A model generated the notes under the pieces. It was not told the DNA's origin and made no database searches. It saw only the letters and a list, made by a program, of their open reading frames with translations. Below, in pieces: positions 27,701 through 38,640 of a stretch of DNA of 64,000 nt. The stretch's first letter is position 1. The number at the start of each line of letters is the position of its first letter. Made by a program: the position numbers and the translations under genes. This DNA comes from Branchiostoma belcheri (taxonomy: Eukaryota > Chordata > Leptocardii > Amphioxiformes > Branchiostomatidae): NCBI RefSeq assembly GCF_001625305.1, contig NW_017803932.1, positions 478,291 to 542,290 of the forward strand. Direction: 5' to 3'.

Positions 27701-30628
27701 CAGTATGTCCGGTATGAAATACTACAAATTGTATACATACGGTAAGAAACACAAAGAAAATAGTTTGAATGAACCAAGTATTTAACCTCCTTGAATGAAC
27801 ATAGCGTCGGATTTGGACACTGATACGTCAGCAGTGTGACAGACGGCCTAGTTCTGTCAGGTAAACAACTATTGCATCAACTGATACCTCCAGGTAAGGG
27901 GTCAATGACATGGGGATGCTCCATTCAAACAGTGAAAGGGTGTGTTTAATCAATCTACAAAGTCGAAAGGTTTAAAAACAATTGAGATAACGTTTGACGT
28001 TTCGAGTTATAAAATGGTTTAAAGGTATAATCAACATTTATTAGGACAAGATGTCCAGAAATCAAAAACATGATACATTTGTACTTGCGATAAGTGTACC
28101 AAACGACCCGTTCAACTTTTACAAAATGGAACAGTCCAGATCATATCATGTCAGACATGTTTTGGGTTAATTCGATCAGACGATCGAGACTACGTCGCTT
28201 TCTTGTGGTAAAAATCGTTTGTAGATGAGTGGTTGAGCTATAGCTTTGTAATGAGATTAATTCACGTAAGACGACCTAAATTTGGCGCCACTTCTGCTTG
28301 TTTATTGATTTTTTGACATAAAAATAAGCATACTGTACATCAAAACTGTCACAAAATATTGTGACATTAAATTTCCTCCAAATCATTTCTTTCTCACAGA
28401 AAAGCAAGCCGTCAGAAAACATTACGCTCTCACCCTCCCGACATCTGCTTGGACTTGCAGATCATATGTCAACAATCGCGGCACGTTTTTATGCACGCCT
28501 AAAGGCCGTCTTGACCTACATAATTGCTCGTTGTTGAAAAGAGGTTACAGTAGGACACTGGTGGGTCATCACACACCCGTTAACAATTATCGGCGCTCAC
28601 ATACGGGTCGTTAGCCGCAGGTGAGAGTACACACCTACAATAACAGCCATATATTATTAGATCACCCAAACAAAGGATAGAGTTTTAGCAGCCATTTGGG
28701 AAAAGTTGCTCCAAATTTGACGACAGATCGGCACGAAGAGAGAGACGTAATTAAAAGAAAAACAGAAAAATCGTCACAACACAAGGGACGCCCGTACACC
28801 AATGCAAACTTCAACCTTTCCACTGACTGGCAAACATACGCAGGGATGTTTGAATCATGTTTCACTCTAGGGACTTCGCCTTGTCAACAAATGAATGTGA
28901 TGTGGCAAGTTGAAACTATATGTTTGTACACACTTCTCAATCACACCAAAAAAGGGTTGAACAAAAGGACGCCACGTGCTATCCGCCATGGCCATTGGGG
29001 ATTTGGAATTTTTTTGTGAATTCAATCTCGGGCTTAAGTTTATTCATTATTTCAAATATGTAAAAAAAAGGCGACACAGTATCTAACCGACTGGTTTGAA
29101 GACACTTCATACACGCAGGCACCTGCAATACAACACCTGTTCCTGTCAGCAAATACATACAACACACGGGATGAGAATCTCGTCGGCATCATTAAAAACT
29201 CTTCAAAACGTTTATGTGTACAAGCACTTTTCTGTCAGACAAGAGCCGCCAGCGCGGGTGACCTTTTGAGAACTTCTTGATCAAGTGGAGATATTGTTCA
29301 GTCAAACATGGCTGACTCGACAGGCAAGTCTGGTGTTGTGGCTTCAACAACAAGGCTCGTCCTGCACCCCTCCCCATGATATGCCCGACAAAGCCGGCGT
29401 TGTGCTCGGTTGTAAGTCAACGCGGCTAAGCTCAGACGTGACGTGACCGGGGAATAGGGGTGCAGACAGAAGAGAAACAATCTTTATGTCTGTGCCACTT
29501 AACTTTTCCGGACGGACTTATTTGGCAAGGACCCTACTAGCCTGTTTTCTCTCGCCCAAGCATGTCATGGCGGCCTAGGCCTTGCTGTACAGGCTTGTGA
29601 GGCTTGTATGGTAATTTTCTACGCATAATGCTGTCGTAACAAGCCTGGTATCACGGCTATGGTACATGGAAAGAAGCGGAAGTTTATGACAGGCAAAGCC
29701 ACACTTATTTCAATACGCCTGTCGTTGAAAGCTCAGACGTTGTCAGATCACATTGTTCGTGCATGTCGTTTATGAATATTTGCCATGCTTGTCATGATAC
29801 CAAAACTATGTACATCATATCATACGCCACATGAGTCAGAGCCATTTCTTATCGAATTACTTCTCAGTGATAACGTTAAAGGAAAAGACAGTAATCAATA
29901 CACAATGTATGACGCAACATTCAACTTTATTTCTCGCGCACCATTTAACTGATTCACGCGGATACGGATAGGGTGTGTCGGGTAGTGTCAAAGTTCGTTC
30001 GAGAAGATGCCCCCTGTCCACTTAAATCGATAATACATGATCTACCCCTCCCCTCATGCAATGGAAAAATACTTTGACCATGCCTTACTCAGTTGCATAG
30101 TACATGACTCTCCAGTGAGCAAACTTAAAACGCAATCTATCATGGTGTTTAACCCAGATATTTCATGATCGCGACTGATTTTGTGTGTTAATCGTGTTCG
30201 ACTGCGTGCCCTGTACAACAAAAAAGTCAGTCCCGACACATGCCTTTCAAATGCAATAATGCGAAATACAGTCGACTTCGTACTCATGTATTTTGACCCA
30301 CATACCAAAGCCGTGAGGTCTATCGATAAGCTCTCTTCACATGTAAACAGAAGTTATAAGCAAAAGCAGCAGGCAGAGCTAAATGAGAGCCAGCGATTCA
30401 GATTACAAGCGCCCGAGGGCTCGTCTTGATGTGTGCTGCTTGTACAATGTATAATTGTGTTAGCTTTGGCTCAAATCGTTAATACATCACACACATGTTA
30501 GAGTTAAAAGTGTCCGGGCGTTTACTCACCACCGTGTCTCCGGTCTGCTTTACGCTCACAACTTGCACGCCGCCGTCATCTTTCTTCTTGTTCTTTCCGC
30601 CCAGGCTGAAGGAGAGTCTGTTACCCAT
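9747..30628 (-). CDS. BASP1/MARCKS-like myristoylated, Ala-Pro-Glu-repeat protein
   Basis: Eight coding exons: 30628-30530, 17794-17671, 15578-15523, 14606-14367, 13559-11785, 11364-10804, 10599-10117 and 9797-9747 (TGA). All have GT/AG borders and the phases fit (exon 2/3 joined at phase 1, all others phase 0). Length is about 1,129 residues once one missing base in exon 5 is allowed for. Exon 1 encodes MGNRLSFSLGGKNKKKDDGG: Gly2 and Ser6 fit an N-myristoylation signal followed by a Lys patch, as in BASP1, GAP-43 and MARCKS. The remainder is low-complexity Ala/Pro/Glu with Val/Thr, predicted disordered and very acidic. By family, a plasma-membrane-inner-face PIP2/actin-regulating protein (inference). 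The exons are multiples of three, so many could be skipped in frame. Vertebrate BASP1 is about 230 residues, so orthology is uncertain. Confidence 0.75.
10190..10330 (-). repeat. In-frame Glu-Glu-Thr-Pro-Ala-Glu-Glu-Lys-Pro-Ala repeat
   Basis: Within the 10117-10599 exon, near-exact copies of a 30-bp unit encode EETPAEEKPA, followed by shorter 18-21-bp variants (AEKPAEE). Several copies differ at only one or two bases. Confidence 0.8.
11120..11300 (-). repeat. In-frame 30-bp tandem repeat within coding exon
   Basis: On the minus strand a 15-bp unit encoding Ala-Pro-Ala-Glu-(Thr/Ala) is repeated, organised as a 30-bp higher-order unit (TAPAEAAPAE). Near-identical copies at 11160-11280 indicate recent expansion. 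The repeat sits inside the 10804-11364 exon and keeps the reading frame. Confidence 0.85.
11785..13559 (-). CDS. Large repeat exon of BASP1-like gene, frame broken once
   Basis: This 1,775-nt exon encodes about 592 residues of degenerate acidic repeats (for example EEVQEVSAEPPVEA and AEEEEQKPE). The repeat frame is lost near 12770, at an A-run on the minus strand following Ala-Asp-Ala-Glu-Lys. After that point the same type of repeat continues in another frame to the donor at 11785. The exon is one base short of a multiple of three, while its neighbours join at phase 0. One base therefore seems to be missing from the homopolymer: an assembly error or, less likely, a real disruptive allele. 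Confidence 0.7.
18085..18268. mobile_element. Foldback element, copy A
   Basis: A 184-bp palindrome whose ends are CTCTACCAGGCTTCGGGAGG and its reverse complement, with further inner complementary segments so that nearly the whole length can fold into one hairpin. It shares its termini with the element at 25951-26128. It has no coding capacity and is probably a non-autonomous DNA transposon. Confidence 0.85.
20254..20331 (-). CDS. Weak candidate alternative terminal exon
   Basis: On the minus strand, after a TTTGGCAG acceptor-like site, a phase-0 reading frame encodes VAGEKKVPVQKEPDKKTQKH and three more residues before a stop. The composition (Lys, Glu, Pro, Gln) suits the BASP1-like gene, and phase 0 would join its first exon. 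The length is short and the polypyrimidine tract poor, so chance is quite possible. Confidence 0.15.
20483..20516. repeat. Short interspersed repeat (CCGGTATAACCGC), copy 1
   Basis: TAGCCGGTATAACCGC preceded by CTGTATCTGT-like sequence and followed by CTCGGC. The same block occurs at about 51385-51415 in a polycystin intron, so it is a dispersed repeat, probably a fragment of a SINE or MITE. Confidence 0.55.
22949..23548. mobile_element. Harbinger-like MITE with TAA target duplication
   Basis: The element at 22952-23545 begins AGCTAAGGTCCCAATT and ends with its exact reverse complement (16-bp terminal inverted repeats), flanked by TAA on both sides. A three-base TWA target duplication is the signature of PIF/Harbinger elements. 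The interior is GC-rich with no transposase ORF, so it is non-autonomous. Confidence 0.8.
25641..25768. mobile_element. Long hairpin element
   Basis: Two arms of about 55-58 bp, with ends ATATCACCC / GGGTGATAT and a GC-rich middle (GGTTAGTGGCTCGGCCCGGA and its complement), fold back around a very short loop. There are few mismatches. It is unlike the foldback pair and is probably a separate MITE family. Confidence 0.7.
25951..26128. mobile_element. Foldback element, copy B
   Basis: A 178-bp palindrome with the same terminal 25-26 bp as the 18085-18268 element (CTCTACCAGGCTTCGGGAGG...) but a diverged interior. Complementarity extends three bases further on each side (25948-26131). The AAGAGTA / TACTCTT inner segment is also shared by both copies. 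Confidence 0.85.
26336..26386. mobile_element. Mini-palindrome between 10-bp direct repeats
   Basis: GCAAGGAGGTT and AACCTCCTTGC form a hairpin around an A/T loop. The direct repeat GCTCTCTGCA lies on both sides (26336-26345 and 26377-26386), overlapping the ends of the hairpin. It looks like fused transposon ends or an excision product. Confidence 0.5.
30530..30628 (-). CDS. First coding exon with N-myristoylation signal
   Basis: This 33-codon exon starts at an ATG (30628-30626) and ends at GTG before the donor GTGAGT. It encodes Met-Gly-Asn-Arg-Leu-Ser, a good N-myristoyltransferase context, then Gly-Gly-Lys-Asn-Lys-Lys-Lys. Phase 0 matches the 17794 exon 12.7 kb downstream. The upstream sequence (30640-30860) is GC-richer and contains a GTCG/GGTC repeat, suggestive of the promoter. 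Confidence 0.7.
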
Positions 30629-32743
30629 GTTGGTTGTTGTTGAATGGAGGTCACTTCGCCTTCCAGTCTTCTGCAAATACTGACAGTTCCCTGTTCCGTC
30701 GTCAGCGCGCGGTCGGGGTCGTGTTACGGACTCGTCAGTCGGTCGGTCGGTCTTTCTTCGCCCCTCGCAAGCCCGAGGCTAACCGGCTTTTTAGTCCGTT
30801 CTTTGCGGAGGCTTGGAAGAAAGAGTTAACGTACTAGCCCGTTATGTCACCAGTCGGTACCCAAGTATGTAAAATCTGTTCGCAAGAAAAGACAGCGTGG
30901 TGGAACTGGTCTGCCCCTCCCCGACACACACATGCGCACGCCGAGCCCAGAGGTTCTCTCTCGGCACAGGTGACGAAACGATGCGTCAGACCTCGTCACT
31001 GATTAAACCAAATTCATAAACCCGGGTTATCGCAGCTCGGGGCGCGTCCATTTCTAACCATAGAGGGTTGGTGAACTTTTATTGAAAATCTGTATTTAAG
31101 CCCTGTATGGCTGAAGTGGAGAAATGCATATCTTCCAAACCACGTTGGTTGTACTACAGTTCAACTGTTATCATAGTGGTTTGAGACAGAGTAAATGTTC
31201 CGCAATCCCTCGAGGCCAGGGTCAGTGACATTGAGCGGATAAAGGATTAGTCTATACTGTCTGTGCATAAAAACAAAAATCTTTATACATACGTGGAGAG
31301 TAAATCATGAACGACTAATATCAGTACCTATAGAAAAATGTCGTGGCGCAAGCTTTTTATTTTGTTCACCAAATTTCAGTCAAGCGTGTCGGGTTGGGAG
31401 GAGGCCCACGTTATTATGTCAGCTACATCATAAGTTCGCTCTCGGCAAAATCATTCAATTTGATACCAACAAAACGATAACGTTTCATATCGTGTTCTGC
31501 AAAAATGTGAGAGCGGTGTGAGTTGCATACGTGCGGACGGCGGAAGTTATTGTAAGCTCACATGTCGCCGATTCGTGGCGGGAACACAGAGATAGATTTC
31601 AGATTACGCCACGAGACAGACAGTAAGAAATTGATCACAGCTGGGTGCCAATCTTCTTGGTAAGCCACGCCCCTTTAGCGCATTTAGGCGGCTTTTAATA
31701 ATCGCTAGTGCCAAGTTTCGCAGTTTGGACACAGTTGGCTCGACAAAACAAACAATTTGGGGTTTTAAGTAAACAAACCGTATCACTCCCATGCCTTGTA
31801 GTTGTACAGCAAACATTCAAGTCTTGTCTTATCGCATAATTTCGGCGTCCAATCCAAACAAGGGCAAAACGTTTAAAATCTCGAATTATTAAATCTAAAT
31901 GTCATAAATATTGGACAACACAATATGACAATGTATGGTGAAAATTGATCATCAAGAGTAATAAAAATGTAACTCGTGAATGGTATTGTCCTTATTTTCG
32001 CAAGTAGCCTAACATCAACAATCTTTAAGTTAGCTTATGTCATAAAGACTATTTTTCACGAGATAAGAATTGCAAACATGGCACACGGCAGACTTTGATC
32101 ATGATATGACTCAGAAGCTAGGGTCAAAATGTCTGTTGAATGCAAATACAATGCAATACAAAACATTGAGGGAAAAATGTTCACAATCGTAGCAACCATT
32201 TTGCTTGCAAGCTGTTTTGGAATATTTACAGATGTCATAATCCTAAATTAGATTAGGTCAATATAGTAGATGAGGCAATGCCAAGCCATCACTGTCACTT
32301 ACACAATTAGCAAGCTAAAATAGCAGCCAGGAAGCCATCTGGCATTATGCCAAATTCCCTCATGACCATCCATAATCCCTTGTTCGTATTAATGCCAGAC
32401 ATTAAGGCATGAGTCATTGCTGGCTTACACTGAGGCACCATATGTTAAAGCATTGGATCCGGACACTGCACAATGTTAGATGTACTCAATAGAATGCACA
32501 AGAAGGGGTTGGTTTGTAGTCTAGGGACATGACTAATATATAAAAGCATGCAACCTAAGTATTCTGTAAATTCATTTATTTTTGCAGTAGAGGGCAAAAT
32601 CAGATACATTTTTGCAGTGTTTTTTTTTAAGAATGCGATTAAAACAATTCTGTAGTACAGTAGCAATGCACGTCTATTCTCAATGTCATGATTTTGCAGT
32701 GGAGAGGTCAACACAAATAATAAAACCACTGCAACATTTTATT
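30629..32743. other. No gene seen; upstream/intergenic
   Basis: The first part (to about 30860) is likely promoter/5' UTR of the BASP1-like gene. The remainder is AT-rich with only short random ORFs and no convincing splice-linked exon. Confidence 0.4.
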
Positions 32744-33245
32744 TAACTTTCAACTTTAACTTTATTTGTTTAACCAGGTATCACACTCAGGCCACTCTGG
32801 CCTGTTTTTCAGGAAATCCTGGTACAAAAGCACAGACAAACACCTAACAGTTAAACAGATTCACAATACATACAAAGTCTAAAAGTAGCACATAATTCAA
32901 ATAACTAATCTTAAATACAATTCGATAAAAACTGTTTAAAAGTTCTGAGACTGAGCTGCTGTCGTTGTTGTAGGGGGAGTGAGTTCCAGAGGTAAGGTCC
33001 ATAGTACTGTAAGCTGTTCCTGTATGAAGTGACTCTTGCTGGTGGACAGGAGAGTAGGTGGGGATCATAGTCCCGTAGCCGTTTTAACTCTGACCGAGTA
33101 GTGCGTACACTCAGTGTTGGTGGAGCTTCCCATTTGAACAACGATGTCATGTACACAGGCGCACATCCACGGACTGCCTTAAAGACAGAGACAAGAGAAG
33201 CTACTTCTGCCCGTTTACGCACAGGGTCTATCCCTGCCTCTGCTC
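32744..33245 (-). mobile_element. 5'-truncated non-LTR retrotransposon (CR1/L2-like tail)
   Basis: A minus-strand ORF (33222-32911) ends with a typical LINE reverse-transcriptase C-terminus: YGPYLWNSLP followed by LSLRTFKQFL. It is followed by an untranslated tail that closes with short AAAGTTAAAGTTGAAAGTTAA-type repeats. Only about 100 residues of the protein remain and the 5' part is missing, so it is a dead-on-arrival copy. Clade assignment is by general pattern only. Confidence 0.75.
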
Positions 33246-33612
33246 GCAGATCTACAGTGTAAAAACATGTCTGTTAAGTACAGGTCAGGCACAGAAAAGA
33301 GTTACATGTATGCTCAGGGGAAAATGATAAGATAGATTGCATTGTGACATTTCCAGCTGTGTATTGTCAGTCACTCACAATTCCTGATCACTGGCAGTTG
33401 TCCCTGTCTTATGAATGGATCAAGCTAGATATACCCTTTTCACCCCTTTTCAAAAGTGGGACGTTCTTATTTTGAGCCAGGTATTATGCACTACAACGTC
33501 AGACAGGGCATGTAAAACAAGTACGGCGTGACCTTGGCATTTTCATTAACACCTTTTTTGCTGCAGTCTTATCATGCGTGAAGTTATTCTGTCAACAACA
33601 GGGACAAGGATG

Positions 33613-33618
33613 TTTATT
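33613..33618 (-). terminator. Possible MKKS poly(A) signal
   Basis: The first AATAAA I saw on the minus strand after the MKKS stop codon (33973-33975), about 355 nt downstream. Its use is inferred only. Confidence 0.35.
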
Positions 33619-33972
33619 GGGTTAAGATGTTTTCAAAACAACTGAAATCCGATCTTGGACATGGGCGGCTGACCTTGGTATCAATGTACACAAACAACAG
33701 GATTTAGAAGACATTGAAGACAAAGCAAAAATGTAGAGAATGGCAAGAGTTCAGTCATTGGCCACTCTACTGGAAAAAATTCTACAGCATCAGCTATGCA
33801 AAATAAGAAATATAGCTACAAGCATAACTACTAGTACAAAAAATTAATGTTGTGCAAAGTCTATAATGCAGTTCAGACACACCTATCTTGAAAAATTCAA
33901 ACAAATAAATCATTTCTGCATTAGCAGCATTATTCATTGCAATTTTGATATCTTATGTTTTGTAAGAAGTAT

Positions 33973-36900
33973 CTAGTTTTTGTCAAAAATGGTTCTGTTG
34001 ACAGTCAGTATCATGTTAGCTGTCTCAACAGCTACAACAAAGGCATTCAACTTCACAGGAAATGAGTCCAACACAACATTTGGCCCAGACTCAACCAATT
34101 TCTGTGTTGCCTGGTCCATGTAATCTGTTAAACTTGCACTGCAATTGCTTTTGTCATCACAATGTTTTCCATGACCTTTTGAACCAGAGGAGGGCTGGGA
34201 TTGGTCACTGAGGTGACCAATAGGTGAGCAGCTGACTGAGTCAATTTTGTCTGTTTTTACCATCCCGCATGCACATGTTTCCACACCTGTCTCAGCAGGG
34301 ACCGTGGTGGAGGCCCAGGGTGGGAGGAGCCAGTGGTGATGATTGACAGGGTCTGACACATGACATCCCCCATCATGCTCCAGTGCCATGGCCACTTGTT
34401 CTAGACAGCGTGCAAAGTTGTTGGCAGTGGTGTGTAGTTGAGCTTTGGAGCAGCCGAGCTTAGCAAGGAGCGTCTCCTCTTGCATTGTGACCTAGAATGC
34501 ACAAAGAACAATGTGCATGATTGTGTATTGCCTCTATACATCTGTTTGACATTTTGTCTAGAAATCAGTCATCACTTAACAGCTGGTAATTTACATGTAT
34601 GTCCAAGAACTGTATGCTCTTAAACCTCAGCAATGTGTCCATTGCCAATGTTCTCATTTTCTGAAATATGGCAAATTCTGACAGCTGAAAGGGTTTACAT
34701 TTTAGTGATGGGAAATTAGGCCTTTGGTCCCAGTCCAATGTTGAGGTAAATAATTTTTGAGCAGGTTAAAGAATCCTTCACTTAGGCATCTGCCTTGTTG
34801 TGCTCTGGCTAAATTCTTTAGGACAGAGCAAGCATATGCCTTCTCTCCTGTCACTTGGTGTTGCTCATGTTACATACACAGGTGTATACCACCTGTACAC
34901 CACACGTGACAATCAATATATACATCACTTGTATTGTAAAATTAGTCTGTCTTCTACACTAGTGCATGAGATTCCATGTATAAACCAAGGAGGATAACCT
35001 GAACTACCAGTAACTTAACGTTGAATTAGAGTGGGCTGGCTATGGTAAATTATGATAGCTTGCTGTGCCTCATGGAAAAAGGCATGCAGGCCCTTCTTCA
35101 TCAATGGTTTAAGAAGTAAGAGTAAGCAGTTTAGCATGGCTCCCAGCCGGTGTAGGTGGCTGATTGCAGACATACACATGACACCATGAAAGCACACAAT
35201 TTGGCTGAAGGATTAAATTGTCTTTTCAGATTCAGTCTGACGTGTTCCAGACCTACCAGGGAGGGATTAATTACCTAATTCGAAAGTAAAAGGATTTAGG
35301 GTTTAGAATTACATCTAATTCCTTTTTCCATTTACAAGAGATAACAGGCAATCAAAACATTCGGGACAACAGCAACAGGTGTCAAACTATCTGACCTGAG
35401 CTCTGAGGTGTGCTGCCAGGTGTGTTTCTGTACAGCCTCCTCCACACAGGACTAGTGGGGTCCTCAGCGCCTGGCACAGGACATGGTGGGCTGTACGACA
35501 AACATCCTGGAACAACCAAGATAACATCTGTATCTGCATGTGTCAGAGAGGTGGCTCATAACAATGTGTCTAAATTCATGGCAAGAGGATAGATGTACAA
35601 AATGTATATGTGTATATCTGAAATCAAATGGTGAATATACATATAGCTCAGCTGTTTTCAGTTACATGTATCTATTTTATATATGGGAATTTATTAAATT
35701 CTTTCAATAATTGTCATATATTCCTTCTGAACATATGGATATCTAGAATTCAGAACCACTGTGAGTCAATTTCAGTTTGAGATGAAATTTTGCTGAGGCG
35801 GAAAGAACAGGCATTTGAGGTATTTAACTGTAGTAGACAGAGAACATTGCATGCTGACAAAAAATCCGTGTAATCCTTCATACTGTGATGATTTCACTGT
35901 GGTGGGGTCATTGCAAAAACATGAAACTGCTGAGAAAATTTCAATATTTATAAGAACTCACCTTCATTTCTAGCAGGGCTGCCTCGTTCCTGTTACACAG
36001 CAGCAGTGTGTTAACAGGACTGGTGGAAGACTGGAGGTGGAGGTAGTTCTTATGTTGGATCTGGACTGTGCTTATACTGTGTAGGTGGCCAATGTTGTCT
36101 TCATTGATGGCAGCATGTAATGTGCCAATCGCTGTTGCACCTATGGAAAGAGACAAGAACATGTCACTACCACTAAGTTAAGATATCCTCTAGTTCAGCT
36201 TATTCACTGGCATTTATGTATTGTAAATGGCAATAACATCACCTTGTCCAGCAAGCTTTGCCTGTATAGAGCCTCACATTTTCAAAAGCATGTTGAAAGT
36301 TAAGATAACCTTCACAATTCTTCTTTTACCATTTTCCATGCTTTCATCTTCAAGCATAAGAGATTGGCACAACAAAATCTACACCTTGTATGATAGATAT
36401 AACTTTATTGGTCATTAATTGTCAAGATACAGTACATAACATAACCTTCATGTATGGCACCTCCTACAAAGGCTACCAGTATGTACAGTAGAATGGAATG
36501 AGAACATACTGTTACCGTTACCTGTTAGCCTCTGTACTGCTACAACATGCAGACTGCCCAGTCTGTCCACAGTCAGGACTCCATTCTCAGCAAGGTACTT
36601 CTGCACACCTGGATGGACCACCTTCTGACATGCCAAGACTCCCACCTGCAGCTGCACCAGGTGTGCTGCCACTTGTATCAGGTGTTGGAATACAAAGGCA
36701 TCCCCAGACACACCAGCATCTGCCTCATATGCAGTGTCTATAAACTCATCGCTATCCCCTGACAGAGATGTGTTGAACAGGGCAACTTTGATGGTTTCTG
36801 TGCCTCCATGAAAATGTACCTTTCTAGGTTTAACCCTACCTAAGTATTGTTTAGTGATTTTGGGGGTCTCAAACAAAACCCCATCCACCAGATGGGAATC

Positions 36901-37983
36901 ATTAATGGAGCATCCCTCTATACACACATACTCAACGTCAGTCAGACTTAACGTCCCTACAGTTGTGTCTGGTATGGACTTGAGAAAACCCTGCAGAACT
37001 AATCTACTTAAAATATTCAAATCAACTGAGTTCAACATAAGAGCAGGCTTGGACCCAAGTACACTCCTGACTAAAGCTAGCATCATTGTTGCATCACCAA
37101 CATTCAGTCTAGCTTTACACAGACAATTCTCGTTCTGCAAATATTCCAAACAGATATGCAACATTTCTTCGTTTATTTTTGCGACAGCTTGTTGCGGGAT
37201 TGGTAGCGCCAGACACGATTCTATGAGACAGGAACACAGAAGGGAAGCGAACAGTCCGCCATCGCTAAACTGATTGGTATGAGACTGCACGGCGGATACA
37301 ATCAACTTCACCACCGGGTTACTGACAGACATGGAGCGAAACAAAGTCTGAGACATGGAAGTCGAGGTGACATGTCCGCCGCTCGCATTGTGGATCATTT
37401 TCAGTCTCCCTGTTGGACCATAGCAGGATTGGACTAAGGCTCTGAATGTAGAAACTGCCTGTGTATTCTTTGGGTCTTTCAGGGACTGGTTAATAACAGT
37501 TGATTGCTGCTTTGGAGAAGGAATCACTCCAGACATCTGAGAAATAAAAAGAGGGACATACAAAATTAGAATCAAAGCTAGCTGTTCTAGATAAAGCTGG
37601 GTTTATGGATTTCATTTCCTATAAAGGTTTATTCTGCTTGACACAATATAGACAAAGTAATACACACCAAGTAACATGAGCATAAATCATAAGCTTTTAA
37701 AAATACTGGTAGTGCTACATCTACAGTCAAATGATGTGAACTTCCAGGTTCAGTATGCTTACAAAAGGTGTAGGAAACGTTGCTGTGATTCCAGAGAAAC
37801 TCTAAGTAACAAAATGATTTATCTACAAAAGTAGAATTACCACTGTATTGGTGTCAACATCATTTGTCAACTGTGATGTCTAAATTATGCCCAGTATTGT
37901 TTATTAAGTTGGAAGTTGTAAAAAGCTGTTTAAACACATCTTTCATCTCATTGACTGTGTTTGTCCCTTACCTTTTGGCACAT
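33973..37983 (-). CDS. MKKS: MKKS/BBS6, chaperonin-like protein
   Basis: Four large coding exons: 37536-36522, 36140-35962, 35506-35396 and 34491-33973 (TAG). Phases are consistent and encode 607 residues from the ATG at 37536; human MKKS is 570. An in-frame ATG four codons earlier (37983, in the preceding exon) could add MCQK. Diagnostic blocks match vertebrate MKKS: SDGGLF near residue 95, [60 protein letters not shown], and [10 protein letters not shown] with a DKN C-terminus. The usual group II chaperonin ATPase motif is degenerate, as expected of BBS6. In vertebrates MKKS, BBS10 and BBS12 with CCT help assemble the BBSome for cilia. A microprotein ORF lies upstream on the same transcript. 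Confidence 0.95.
37900..37905 (-). terminator. Intronic AATAAA between microprotein exon and MKKS exon
   Basis: On the minus strand AATAAA lies 67 nt past the donor that ends the microprotein exon, inside the intron before the MKKS start. Its use would give a short mRNA encoding only the microprotein. Human MKKS is reported to use such an alternative poly(A) site. A second AATAAA occurs at about 37627-37632. Confidence 0.5.
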
Positions 37984-38010
37984 ACATGTACATACATGTA
38001 CTATACTGTA

Positions 38011-38235
38011 CTACTTCTGATCTTTCTTCATCTGATCGAAGTCTGGCATAGGTGGCATGACGAGAGCTGGAGGCGGCACAGAGGGCAGGAATGGACCTTC
38101 CTGCTGCTGACTCTCTGTAGATTCCAGTATTCCACTCTTCTGTAGCTCGTTCCACCCCCAGTGCAGCCCGATGATAGTAGGAACCATCACTAGCACTACT
38201 CTGTACCTGGTCCACAGGTCCTTCACTCGACTCAT
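38011..38235 (-). CDS. Upstream ORF microprotein on MKKS transcript (uMKKS-like)
   Basis: A 74-codon ORF lies wholly within a spliced 5' exon of MKKS (acceptor TTTTCTTCAG before 38242; donor GTAAGG after 37972). It begins MSRVKDLWTRYR, has one hydrophobic helix (VVLVMVPTIIGLHWGW, residues about 13-30), then a polar, Pro-rich tail ending DQMKKDQK. A basic N-terminus followed by a single helix is typical of small mitochondrial membrane proteins. Human MKKS mRNA is reported to carry conserved upstream ORFs that encode mitochondrial membrane proteins and repress MKKS translation; position and size agree, but I did not align them. Its TAG stop is in the same frame as MKKS, 13 codons before the exon junction. 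Confidence 0.8.
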   Translation of the reverse strand: MSRVKDLWTRYRVVLVMVPTIIGLHWGWNELQKSGILESTESQQQEGPFLPSVPPPALVMPPMPDFDQMKKDQK

Positions 38236-38526
38236 CGTGGATCTGAAGAAAATTAAAGTTGGGAGAAAAAATTTGTGTACATCAGTTGACCTCCAAAAAA
38301 TTAATCATTGAAACGTCAATAAACGTGCCTCTATATGATGTAAAGGTCAATGATGTAGAACCTTTCTTCTTGCTTATCACACTCTAAGGAGAGCACACAG
38401 ACATGTTTAGTCCTTGACTTAAAAAAATTATGTAACGTTACACAATAAATTTTGGCAACGCCCCCCTCCCCACACGTACGTGCACACACCACGTATTAAA
38501 ACGCGAGGAAATTACGAAATTCTCAC

Positions 38527-38640
38527 CTAATATCTGGTTCTTCCTCCTGTACTAACTGTAACGCTGCATCCTACACCGGTAATGAAAGTGTCGTCTATCC
38601 CAAAACTTATAATCTACTGACTGGATATGAACCAAATTCA
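38527..38640 (-). other. MKKS: MKKS 5' non-coding exon (left end firm)
   Basis: A consensus donor on the minus strand (TTAG before GTGAGA, exon ending at 38527) precedes the acceptor at 38242 that opens the microprotein exon. The transcription start is not visible; the right limit is a guess within about 38570-38700. Confidence 0.5.

Larger units (their letters stand above)
17795..30529. other. 12.7-kb intron, transposable-element rich
   Basis: First intron of the BASP1-like gene. I saw no other coding exon apart from one weak candidate at 20254-20331. It contains the foldback and MITE insertions listed separately and a GGTT microsatellite near 20057-20080. Confidence 0.5.

Noticed and set aside
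36498..37273. Plus-strand ORFs opposite MKKS
   Set aside because: Antisense shadows of the conserved MKKS exon.
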